DNA of 19,973 bases from Discostella pseudostelligera (lineage: Eukaryota > Bacillariophyta > Thalassiosirophyceae > Thalassiosirales > Thalassiosiraceae). Of the stretch, positions 8,297-16,130 are shown one piece after another. Numbering within the stretch: position 1 is the first letter of the stretch; each line of letters opens with the position of its first letter. A program made the position numbers and the translations under genes. A model generated the notes under the pieces. It had not been told where the DNA came from and searched no databases. It saw only the letters and a list, made by a program, of their open reading frames with translations. Location of the stretch: contig JALLBK010000307.1 in NCBI GenBank assembly GCA_036940085.1, positions 1 through 19,973 of the forward strand. The letters are read 5' to 3'.

Positions 8297-9552
8297 TCAT
8301 TTTTTGTCAGATTTTTCATCTTCGTCATCCTTCTTAAACGGTACGAACCTTCCACTATCGTCGAACATATCAATTGTAGGCATGCGTTGCTTCACCGACT
8401 GAGATATGATAGGTATGTTACTCGGTTCCTTACCCAACAAGGAGCTGATTGTACAATACAACAGTGTCAGCAGAAGCGTACCAAAGATGACATCAGAGAA
8501 TAACTCTCCAGCCGCATTGCTAACAGGTGATCCAACGCTTCCTGCAATTATTCCTCCCAAACCAAGTACCAATGATGGAAAGATCAGGGCGATATCAAGA
8601 AATATAGCTTGTTGCATGTTGAATCGAACAAGACGATTGAGAGATGGATTTCCGGAAAGAAAGTTCAACGCGAAGAACGCAACAAACCCAGAGAAGGGAA
8701 TTGATCGGTACAGTGCGTACAATAGTGCCACTATCACCACAAATGGATTGGCGCCCGCATCATCCGAGCTGAGTAAGAATCGGCCATATTGCAATCCGTC
8801 CATCAGTGGAAAGAGGTAAGGAAGAACTGATACAATCCTGTCTGATAATGTTGGTTCTTTTTCGTTGAGGAATTCAAGCTTTGCCTCGGCAAGTAAAGCT
8901 TTCTGTTCCATTAGTTTGGCTTCCTTCGCAGCTTCTTCAGCGAGCCGCTTCTCCTCTCGGGCTAGCGCCTCCAACTGATTTCGAAACCTGTCAACAGTTA
9001 CAAAATCATTTAGTTGGAGAGCCCCGTCACCAGACTTATCGAAGACGTCCATTAATTGCTTCACTCTCTGTTCTGATATTTCAGTCTGAATTGGAAAGCA
9101 GGAGAGATTTTTTGAAGATTAGTGTAATGCTCAGTTCGAAGATCACAGATCAATTCGTCAATTAATCTACATACCTTGAGTTCTTTCTCGAGCCCCGCCT
9201 TCAGCTCGCTCAAGCTAACTTCTCCATCCAAATTTATGTCAAACTTCCGAAATGCTTTCTCGGCCGCCAATGCGAGTTGATTTGCCTTGTCGGCCTCAAG
9301 TGCTGCAGCCTCGGCACGAAGCTTGGCCGCCATTTTCTTGAGGCGTTCGATCTCATTATCCTGTGCGTTGTCGTCTTCCGTGCCATAGAGCTGGAATACC
9401 GATGCCGATGACGGGATAATATTGGACGGTGTGATTAAGCTCGCTGCGCGAGTTGCTGGTAGTTGAGCTCGCGCTGCTGGATTGGTGACGAAAGCTTCTG
9501 CCGCGGAGATGGCGACGGCGGCTATTGCGGTGGTCTTGAAATGTTGATACAT
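8297..9552 (-). CDS. TIC20: Plastid-targeted EF-hand/Tic20 fusion protein (two exons)
   Basis: Exons 9175-9552 and 8297-9085 join in phase 0 to give 388 aa. The presequence has a signal peptide cleaved at about A20|F21 (AEA|FVTNP) and a basic Ala/Ser/Thr-rich transit stretch, the diatom pattern for complex plastids. A helical region (about 66-100) precedes two EF-hands: loop DINLDGEVSLSE (105-116, canonical) and loop DKSGDGALQLND (142-153, Asp rather than Glu at position 12). The intron splits the pair exactly between the two hands. A charged coiled coil (155-200) leads to a Tic20-like domain (about 209-353) with LPYLFPLMDGLQYGRFLL, a middle helix pair, and RFNMQQAIFLDIALIFPSL, the family hallmark. 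Tic20 is a channel component of the inner-envelope import complex. Calcium control of import is inferred from the fusion. The tail is Asp/Lys-rich. Confidence 0.82.
9086..9174 (-). other. Intron of the EF-hand/Tic20 gene
   Basis: 89 nt, donor AAG|GTATGT at 9174 and acceptor TTCAG|ACT at 9086. Phase 0. Removal restores the normal spacing between EF-hand 1 and EF-hand 2 (joined residues KELK|TEIS). Reading through instead gives a stop before the second hand. Confidence 0.9.
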
Positions 9553-9743
9553 TGTAACTAGAGATTATGTTGTCGCTTCTACTGATGAATAATTTATGAG
9601 CACATCGATCTGAATTCTGAATCGGCATCGCAGGGGTCTCGGTGTGGTGGCGGTGGACGCAGCAGATGCTGACGAGTTGTTGAAATGGTGTCTTCGGAAC
9701 TCTCAATTCAAATTAATACTGGATCCTACGTAGAACGAATCTT

Positions 9744-9753
9744 TGCCACGTCA
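9744..9753 (-). promoter_or_regulatory. TGACGTGGCA box upstream of the Tic20-like gene
   Basis: On the minus strand the decamer TGACGTGGCA reads toward the gene, about 190 bp before its ATG. It is a hybrid C/G-box of the bZIP-binding type and shares ACGTGGCA with the triple array upstream of the antiporter gene. Confidence 0.45.
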
Positions 9754-9919
9754 TTGCGCTGCCAACACAACATCAACATCACGCACAATCACACACCATA
9801 AACAAAAACCGATACTGCCATACTATTATCATCATCATCTGCAGCTGCAGCAGTCTGCAGCGTCAAGAAGAAGATGATTATGGAGAAAAAATAATAGAAG
9901 TCCATGGAGGATGTCAACT

Positions 9920-10165
9920 CTGCCGCATCATCACACAGACTCATCGAAGCTCCTCGAATAGTGAATCATTATTACCACCTCAATCACCTTCATTTAATAT
10001 TCACCACGTCGAAATCTGCCGCATCACAAACTTATCGACGCTCTTCGAAGAGTGAACCATTACTGCAACCTGCAACCCCTAATCACCGTCACAAACTACT
10101 TTGAATATTGAATCATTACCATTACTGCCACCTCCAATAAATCTTCATTTATGTGCACCACGTCG
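9920..10165. repeat. Diverged tandem repeat
   Basis: CTGCCGCATCA starts at 9920 and again at 10016 (96 bp apart). CGAATAGTGAATCATT (9955), CGAAGAGTGAACCATT (about 10048) and GAATATTGAATCATT (10103) are related. CACCACGTC recurs at 10002 and 10156 after similar CTTCATTT stretches. Copies differ by substitutions and indels, so the period is irregular. Confidence 0.5.
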
Positions 10166-10319
10166 TTATGCCATCTGACTCGATGCATTCCCACCACTTT
10201 CTATCTCTCGCTCTCTGAATTGAGTATTGAGTGAGATGAGTCATTTCCATCCTACACTCGACAATGAGCAGGTTACGTATGTTATGGCAAACTCATCGAG
10301 TCATCATTAGCACCCACAA

Positions 10320-11597
10320 TCAAACATATTCTATTTGGTATCTGCTGACATGGCGAAAAAGCACGAATCCATATCGCAAAGTTATCAGAGCATAAACAAG
10401 GAAAATTGCCGCCAAAGTAGCGCTCTGCTTCATGATTGTTTCTAAAACTCTTCGCACATCATCCTCTGTCCATTCAGGACACATCAGGAGAGGGTCATCC
10501 TGTTCGCAACCGGTACAACTCCCATCTGAATCTAGATAGCAAGCGAGACTAGAGTATTCCTCTAATGGAACATCGACAATGTTCAGAGCGTAGATGAGAC
10601 TCGTCGCAAAAATCGTCGCCACGGTAAAGATTGTCATCATTATTGTCCCTATAAAGAGAACGACCACCCCTTGCTTAAATCGCCTTTGTCTTCTATTGAA
10701 CACTGTGTAAAATTTGAGGAAGTATCCAACTGCGGCCGCAAGCGTGAATGCACCCCCCGACAAAAGGTACACGAGGGCAATCCAGTACACATCTTGTAGT
10801 TCTTGTGTCAACGCAGATTGGGATGAGAATAGCAAATACCCGATCGTATAGCACCCAATGATAGGAAACGTCAGCCACAGTGGAATATTGGACTCTTTTG
10901 ATCTTTGAACGATGGGCAAGGTGATGATTGCTTGCAAAATGCAGAGAGTCAACCACAACAACAGTGCGAAGCAACATGCCCAAATGCCGATGGAAGTGTA
11001 AAGTATTTGACTTGACACGACATATTTCCCTTGCGCACTATCTCTTATTTCTGTGCAATCGGTTGAATTGTATTTGTCCAAGCACCACTTTTTTTCGGAT
11101 GGGTAGTCAACCCCACCCAAAATAGGCACCTCGCATTGAGCGTTGGCCGTTCCCGGGTCGCAAAATATTTCTCTGGAAGTCCTCATCGAAGGGTCACCCC
11201 ACCAATGTCTTGTATGCACCGCATTGACCGAGTAATAATCTAGGAGTAGCGCGCGTGTATTGCGGATGTTCGTGATGGAGCAGACAGAGAAAGGGAGATG
11301 TGTCAAAATCCTGCCATATCCAACTCCGGATCGTATAGCTACAATACTCTCTTACTCACCAAACAATCCAATCATGAAAAATATCTGTATGGGCAATAAC
11401 CAAAATAGGCACCACATCCATCGGACTGGATGGCCATTGAATAAAAATTAGTTTCGATTCTATCGAAAGCTGCAATAATGAAAATTGCTCAAATGATTCT
11501 TACCTGATCCTACTAGATTCACCTCTNTCAGCATTTTAGAATGTGTGTTTTCCGTCATTGTCACGGCCGATGACCATTTCCCCATCTCTCCTAGCAT
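10320..11597 (-). CDS. Six-TM membrane protein of unknown family (three exons)
   Basis: Exons 11504-11597, 11360-11425 and 10320-11239 keep one frame through two phase-1 introns and give 359 aa; starting instead at the ATG at 11558 gives 346 aa. I do not recognise the family. A short soluble start leads to helix 1 in exon 2 (WMWCLFWLLPIQIFFMIGLF), then an outside-type loop of about 70 residues with four Cys and an NST glycosylation site. Helices 2-5 follow, with RRQRR after helix 4. A second Cys-rich acidic loop (CYLDSDGSCTGC ... LLMC) precedes helix 6, and the tail ends RHVSRYQIEYV. Reading only the long exon loses helix 1 and begins with intron. One unresolved base (11527) lies in exon 1 but no base there makes a stop. 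The last exon is secure; exon 1 is less sure, and translation could begin at the ATG inside exon 2. The start codon is 16 bp from the stop of the cap-binding gene. Confidence 0.65.
11240..11359 (-). other. Intron 2 of the six-TM gene
   Basis: 120 nt, donor TTTG|GTGAGT (strong consensus) and acceptor CTCCTAG|AT. Phase 1: G from exon 2 and AT from exon 3 form GAT (Asp). It joins a hydrophobic exon to the long exon in frame. Confidence 0.75.
11426..11503 (-). other. Intron 1 of the six-TM gene
   Basis: 78 nt, donor ATCAG|GTAAGA, a CTAAT branch-point-like site followed by a T-rich stretch, acceptor CCATCCAG|TC. Phase 1. A second possible acceptor (TTGCAG, 11471-11476 on the minus strand) puts a stop in the frame before the next donor, so it was not chosen. 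Confidence 0.5.
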
Positions 11598-11613
11598 GTT
11601 CTTCTAGAACCTA

Positions 11614-14600
11614 TCAAAGTATTTTCTCCAAAGATCGTGCGAGGCTTAGCAAAATAACCTTGCCCTGTTCACCATCACATGACGAAACTAACGCCGCGCA
11701 TATCGATGCCAGCTTGTGACCATCGGCATCCATGCCGGCCAATCCATCATGCACATGTGGTGTTGCGAGGCTAACTGAATCTGCTCCTCCTGATGACGAT
11801 TGTGTCACTTGTACAAGTGATTCGATATGAAAAAGTAGTGCACGCAATAGTCTCTTCATTCCATCGGCAACATCTGCGCACTCCAACGAAACCTTTTTGT
11901 CGGAAGTACACATACTCACAATCTCGCATGCTCGTTCGATGACAAATTTTAGTATTGGCACGGTGGACTTCAGCGCCTCGTCCAAGAGCAGCGCTACAGT
12001 TTGCGAGCTCTTTTCGTCATGTTGGCCGTCATCAATGATCATACCAATCCCCCCATCAAGGTCAATCCTTGAAACATCAAAACGCGAGCATGCATCGCAA
12101 CGTATCGCCAACGAGACAAACTTCCACCAGTGAGTGAGTACGCAGCTACTGCCTGCAGAGATGGAAAGCTCATCAGCTAATGACCACTTCGCCACAGCCA
12201 TGCAACTCACAATCTTGTTATTCATCAAGCACTCCACCAATGCATTAACCATGGACACATCCCACAGCGGGACGAAATTTCTCATCTCTTCCAACATAGA
12301 CACTTCACCTGCCAATAGCAATTCGTCGTCATCAAGCTTTCCAGAAGACATGCTATCAAACATATCAGCATCTCGTGCCAATGCCGCTAGGACAACAGGT
12401 TTGAATCGCGTAATAGCATCTGTTATATCCGCAAGTAAATCATCTGTGTCATCTACTTCGTCATCCATCATAACATCACTTGGATCCACCCCTTCATTGT
12501 CGGCCGCTGTGCAAGATTTCCATGCCTTTCTCGTGAGCCTGATCGCTCTTAGCCTCTCGCGTAGAATAGGATGGAACAATGCCCGAATAATCAACCTCGC
12601 CCTCCACCAGACACTTTTGTGATACATCGAGTTATCCACATTCGCGCCCGCTGCGTGGGATTCTGAAACTTCATCTGATATTATGTACTGGCGAATGTTT
12701 TCAGGATCGTCAGCGGTATTCCACAAACGGTGGATTAGATCCTTTTCCATCGAGGATATTTCTTTCTCCAGACTTTCGTTATCAAGAACTGATTCAACCA
12801 ACGCACTCCCCGATGGCAAGCAATCTTTGACTACCGCCACCATTCCTTCGCTTGACACGGAAGCAACAGAACGCAGGGCTACCTTAATAAACTCGCCACG
12901 ACTATTCCTACCACTACTCCCTGCATATGGTGCCCAATGGTCCCAATATGCCCTGGGCCATTGATAGTCCGTGTTAACCAAATGAAATCCTAGCCACGTT
13001 CCCAAATTGTCCCTCGCTGATGGGGTCAAACTAGGAATGAAATCTTGAAACATACCACTAATTGCCAATGCAATAGCTTGAGGCACGAGAGTGGGTTGTA
13101 ACTTCGTCAATTCCAATAATATTCGTGAGATGTATAGGTGGGAATGGAGTGGGGAGGAAGATGGAGTGGAGGAATTGATGGGAGTGGTTTGCACAAGAAG
13201 AGATAGAAGTGTTTCGATGATTCCATATTCGATTCCCTTGGAGGCAGCCGCATGCGCGTTTCCCAAAGATGACGACGGTGGTTTGAAAAGGTAACTCACT
13301 GCCCAAATTTGCTCGGCAATCTCCTTAGCAGTATTCCTTTCGGCGCCGGCTTCACTGACCATAGGACGATGACACAGCAATACGTCGCGTATTGCGTCTG
13401 ATAAAAAGAAGCGGTCGATGAGTGAGAATGTATTCACATACGAGTCAAGGTTTGGATTGGTCTCCTTCTTTTTGTCATCTTCCTCCTCATGGTCTCCGTC
13501 GTCAGCAGGGTTGGATGGAGCATCAAAGATGGCTAACCGACCAAAGACGATTCCATCCAATGACCTACAGCGAATCTCAGTATTTTCATTTCCTCCATCA
13601 ACACCCCTTCCACCATCTTCCATGGGAAGCAGGTATGGAATTGACTTGCAACGCCGTTCTTCCCCTCCGACCAAGTCAAGCAAGAGCAGTTCCCCCTCGT
13701 ATGACATTGGTACTGTCTCCATTGTTAATGCCTCCATGCTCATGTTCCCTCGCTCTACCGTAAGCGCTTTCCACGGAGCATCATCAACGAGTGCAAATCG
13801 GGTCATTGGAAAGGAGGATGAATGTTCAGTCGACGATGCAATCAATTTTCGAACAGTTCGTAGTAAATCTTGCAAGGTATCGGCACACGGAGCGGGCTGA
13901 TCTCCCATGTCTCCCTCCATGCCATCCTCCTCCTCATCGTCCTCGTCTTCATCATCACCGTCGATAACACCCGCGGCTAGGGCATCGTCCAATTCTCCCT
14001 TGAGCAATATACTCGATGATCCACATCCCGGATCAAACTCACTTACATAGCCCGAGGAGATACCAACAATGTTATTTTCAATGGATTCGACCATCTCCGA
14101 TAGTCGATGTGGCGTGTTCCCTTTTCCTCCTCTTCCATCTTGCGCAATAATGATTGGTAGCATGTAGGGAATAGTGGATAATACCAATGACGCTAATAGC
14201 TGACTAGCACGAGACAATGCTCGAGAGTGCACGACATTCCCCGAGGATGCAGTAGTATTGACACAGTAGGCTGCACGAATAGCACCCTCCACCAACATCT
14301 CCAACAATCCCAAGAGTGATTTCTCCCCTTCCCCTGCATTTTCCGAGGGAGTGTCATGTCCATCGATCGAGACAATACCCACACATGCCAAATGAGCAAG
14401 GTAGCGCAACAGTAATTTACTCCGAGCATAGGCGTCCAATTGCATTCCGTTCCCAAATCCACCAGTACATTCAGCAACATTGCGTTGGTCCTCTTTTGAT
14501 TTTAGGAGTGATACTTGCTCCTCTTCACTTAGCATCATCCTTGCGTTCATAACATTCTCCGTGGCATCATTGTTGTTTTGGGAATTTGCTTCAAATGTAG

Positions 14601-15591
14601 TAGAACATTCCAACGCCATATCTAAGTCTCGTCCAAACAATCTCATTCCTAGTGTGACACAACGTTGTGCAAATCCAGAATGAGTTTCCTTTGGTGCCTT
14701 GGTGTCCACACCCAAGGTTAATGCAGCGTAGGAGGGTGTTTGGAGGGGTAAATTCGATGAACAGGAGACGAGAAGTGTGGCGAGTGAGCCTGCCTCGATG
14801 GATGCATTGATGACTTTTTTGTTGGATGAGGATGATTCTTGATTCAGTTCATCGGTAGTAGTGCCATCAGCATCATTGCTATCTTGCTTGTTTTCATCAT
14901 TACCTGTATCTGCATTATCATCATCGGCACCAAATTTGAGGAATAGTGGTGCATTCGACGGACCACACAATACCTCAACTAGGTCGGAAACGTTGGTACC
15001 AATTGCCTTGACGATTGGTCGGATGACAGCATCATCATGTGCACTATTTTTGTTGTTGTCGTTGGCGGCATTCTCCAATTCCATGGTAGCATCATTCTCA
15101 GTAGTAGTAGTAGTAGCTGCATTGGAATTCGTAGTAGCCGTAGCTAACACCACCTCCGCCGCCCCGCCCAAATCACCCATCTTGGCCACCATGGCCGTTA
15201 ATTGTTTCATCATGGCATTTTGGGGGGAAACACTTTTAGTTTCGGTGGTGAATCGATTGGCCGGATGACGCTGCTGTCCATGATTGCCGCCACCACCGCC
15301 ATAATTGCTACCGCCACCTCCTCTGTACCCGCCACCCCTGTAGCCACCTCCACCACCACCCCCTCGACCGCCACTTCCTCTGCCACCACCACCACCGCCG
15401 CCGCCACCACGATGGCCATACTGACCGTCAGGATCATCGCGTCGATAGGGATGGTGGAACCTACCACCTCGGCCACTGCCGCCGCCGCGGCCTCGACCAC
15501 CACCGCGATATCCACCACCTCGATAGCCGCCACCACCAGCAGAAGCTAGTCTGGGATTATTGTAACGATCCGATGACAAGGCTCCATCCAT
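11614..15591 (-). CDS. NCBP1: Nuclear cap-binding protein subunit 1 (CBP80) with RGG-rich N-terminus
   Basis: Single-exon, 1325 aa; animal CBP80 is about 790 aa. The MIF4G-type helical repeats are recognisable in order: KLLLRYLAHLACVGIV (about 392-407), RFFLSDAIRDVLLC (about 730), LLELTKLQPTLVPQAIALAISGMF followed by WLGFHLVNTDYQWPRAYWDHW (about 825-890), and FVPLWDVSMVNALVECLMNNKIVSCMAVAKWSLADEL (about 1105-1140). These match the human CBP80 blocks IELCKLQPGSLPQVLAQA, WFSHHLSNFQFRWSWEDW and MIAVLVDKMIRTQIVDCAAVANWIF. CBP80 pairs with CBP20 to bind the 5' cap of polymerase II transcripts in the nucleus and supports splicing, snRNA export and decay. The extra length comes from an RGG/YRGGG tract (about 15-105), acidic loops (such as DGDDEDEDDEEEDG) and Asn/Thr-rich linkers. 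It shares a promoter with the SPRY gene and lies 16 bp from the next start downstream. Confidence 0.85.
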   Translation of the reverse strand: MDGALSSDRYNNPRLASAGGGGYRGGGYRGGGRGRGGGSGRGGRFHHPYRRDDPDGQYGHRGGGGGGGGGRGSGGRGGGGGGGYRGGGYRGGGGSNYGGGGGNHGQQRHPANRFTTETKSVSPQNAMMKQLTAMVAKMGDLGGAAEVVLATATTNSNAATTTTTENDATMELENAANDNNKNSAHDDAVIRPIVKAIGTNVSDLVEVLCGPSNAPLFLKFGADDDNADTGNDENKQDSNDADGTTTDELNQESSSSNKKVINASIEAGSLATLLVSCSSNLPLQTPSYAALTLGVDTKAPKETHSGFAQRCVTLGMRLFGRDLDMALECSTTFEANSQNNNDATENVMNARMMLSEEEQVSLLKSKEDQRNVAECTGGFGNGMQLDAYARSKLLLRYLAHLACVGIVSIDGHDTPSENAGEGEKSLLGLLEMLVEGAIRAAYCVNTTASSGNVVHSRALSRASQLLASLVLSTIPYMLPIIIAQDGRGGKGNTPHRLSEMVESIENNIVGISSGYVSEFDPGCGSSSILLKGELDDALAAGVIDGDDEDEDDEEEDGMEGDMGDQPAPCADTLQDLLRTVRKLIASSTEHSSSFPMTRFALVDDAPWKALTVERGNMSMEALTMETVPMSYEGELLLLDLVGGEERRCKSIPYLLPMEDGGRGVDGGNENTEIRCRSLDGIVFGRLAIFDAPSNPADDGDHEEEDDKKKETNPNLDSYVNTFSLIDRFFLSDAIRDVLLCHRPMVSEAGAERNTAKEIAEQIWAVSYLFKPPSSSLGNAHAAASKGIEYGIIETLLSLLVQTTPINSSTPSSSPLHSHLYISRILLELTKLQPTLVPQAIALAISGMFQDFIPSLTPSARDNLGTWLGFHLVNTDYQWPRAYWDHWAPYAGSSGRNSRGEFIKVALRSVASVSSEGMVAVVKDCLPSGSALVESVLDNESLEKEISSMEKDLIHRLWNTADDPENIRQYIISDEVSESHAAGANVDNSMYHKSVWWRARLIIRALFHPILRERLRAIRLTRKAWKSCTAADNEGVDPSDVMMDDEVDDTDDLLADITDAITRFKPVVLAALARDADMFDSMSSGKLDDDELLLAGEVSMLEEMRNFVPLWDVSMVNALVECLMNNKIVSCMAVAKWSLADELSISAGSSCVLTHWWKFVSLAIRCDACSRFDVSRIDLDGGIGMIIDDGQHDEKSSQTVALLLDEALKSTVPILKFVIERACEIVSMCTSDKKVSLECADVADGMKRLLRALLFHIESLVQVTQSSSGGADSVSLATPHVHDGLAGMDADGHKLASICAALVSSCDGEQGKVILLSLARSLEKIL
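15280..15536 (-). repeat. GGN trinucleotide tract encoding the RGG/YRGGG region
   Basis: On the minus strand this is a nearly continuous run of GGT, GGC and GGA codons broken by CGA/CGT and TAC/TAT. It encodes YRGGGYRGGGRGRGGGSGRGGR and, after a His/Arg patch, a second RGSGGRGGGGGGGYRGGG block. The imperfect unit argues for protein-level selection as well as slippage. Confidence 0.8.
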
Positions 15592-16126
15592 TGTTTATTG
15601 AATTACGCCGACTGATAGTCTCCCTCTTTGTTTCTCCGCTCTCTATCAAACGTCAGCAGCAAGCGGCGACCATGGTCCATCCACCTGAATTTTGAAGAGC
15701 GTCACTACTCACTACTTGTGGTCATCCATTTTGGCGGGAAGGAAGATCTAGCAGGACAGACCTAGAGATGATGGGGGGGAGGATGACAGACGTGGAGATG
15801 GATTGGGTGGCGAGGATAAAAATTGAAATGTCATTTTGGTCAATTTTCAATCTTCAACTTGTTCCAATGTAGAATGCAGTAAACTTAAGTATGGTAGCGA
15901 TGGCTTGGAATTGAAATTGAAGTCTCTCCTTTTGCTTTTTGGTGCGCCACGCGGATCGCGACGAACGACCAACCCCAACTCGAAGCGAAGCCAAAGGCCC
16001 AAAGTCTAATGCCGGGGGGTTGATGATTTTGGGGGGTGCATCAATGAAATAAATCCTGGAGGTTACGATCGTCGTTTATTATAAGTGTATGGGCGTCAGC
16101 GTCAGTGTTCAGAGAGAGAGAGAGAG
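15592..16126. promoter_or_regulatory. Bidirectional promoter between NCBP1 and the SPRY gene
   Basis: 535 bp between divergent starts. It holds a perfect TTTTGGCGGGAA at 15729-15740, a 30 bp imperfect direct repeat (GACAGACCTAGAGATG at 15755, GACAGACGTGGAGATG at 15785), and a TTTATTATAAG at about 16076 that could be a TATA-like element. It ends with a GA microsatellite and a short upstream ORF next to the SPRY start. Confidence 0.6.
15729..15740 (+). promoter_or_regulatory. E2F/DP-like site TTTTGGCGGGAA
   Basis: This is an exact match to the strong form of the E2F consensus. It lies about 140 bp upstream of the NCBP1 ATG and about 390 bp from the SPRY ATG. The same box, inverted with one mismatch, occurs upstream of the SNAPC1-like gene. 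Confidence 0.5.
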
Positions 16127-16130
16127 ATGA
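16089..16130 (+). other. 13-codon upstream ORF overlapping the SPRY start codon
   Basis: ATG at 16089 opens a 13-codon frame whose TGA (16128-16130) overlaps the main ATG (16127-16129) as ATGA. An (AG)8 run (16111-16127) lies between. If transcription starts downstream of the TATA-like element at about 16076 by the usual 30 bp, the upstream ATG may not be in the mRNA. Confidence 0.4.

Larger units (their letters stand above)
9553..10319. other. Intergenic region with a decayed tandem repeat
   Basis: The 9553-9760 side is the promoter of the Tic20-like gene. The middle is AT-rich with ATC and CTGCAG simple repeats (9825-9865), then a degenerate repeat (annotated separately). From about 10190 to 10319 lies the presumed 3' UTR of the six-TM gene. 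The ORF at 9904-10104 is made of repeat sequence and is not accepted as a gene. Confidence 0.5.

Noticed and set aside
8297..9064. EF-hand/Tic20 part as a gene starting at a GTG
   Set aside because: There is no ATG start, and the intron at 9086-9174 joins it in phase with an exon supplying the plastid presequence and first EF-hand.
9904..10104. 66-codon plus-strand ORF
   Set aside because: It is made of diverged tandem repeat and low-complexity sequence, with no recognisable domain.
10320..11239. Tetraspanin identity for the six-TM protein
   Set aside because: Its Cys-rich loop and terminal helix look superficially similar, but there are six helices rather than four and no CCG motif.
15202..15549. 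Thr/Ala-rich ORFs on both strands over the RGG tract
   Set aside because: These are shadows of the GGN trinucleotide run that encodes the RGG region of NCBP1.
15755..15800. 30 bp imperfect direct repeat as a target-site or terminal repeat of a transposon
   Set aside because: No transposase, inverted ends or target duplication are seen; it is a simple local duplication in purine-rich DNA.
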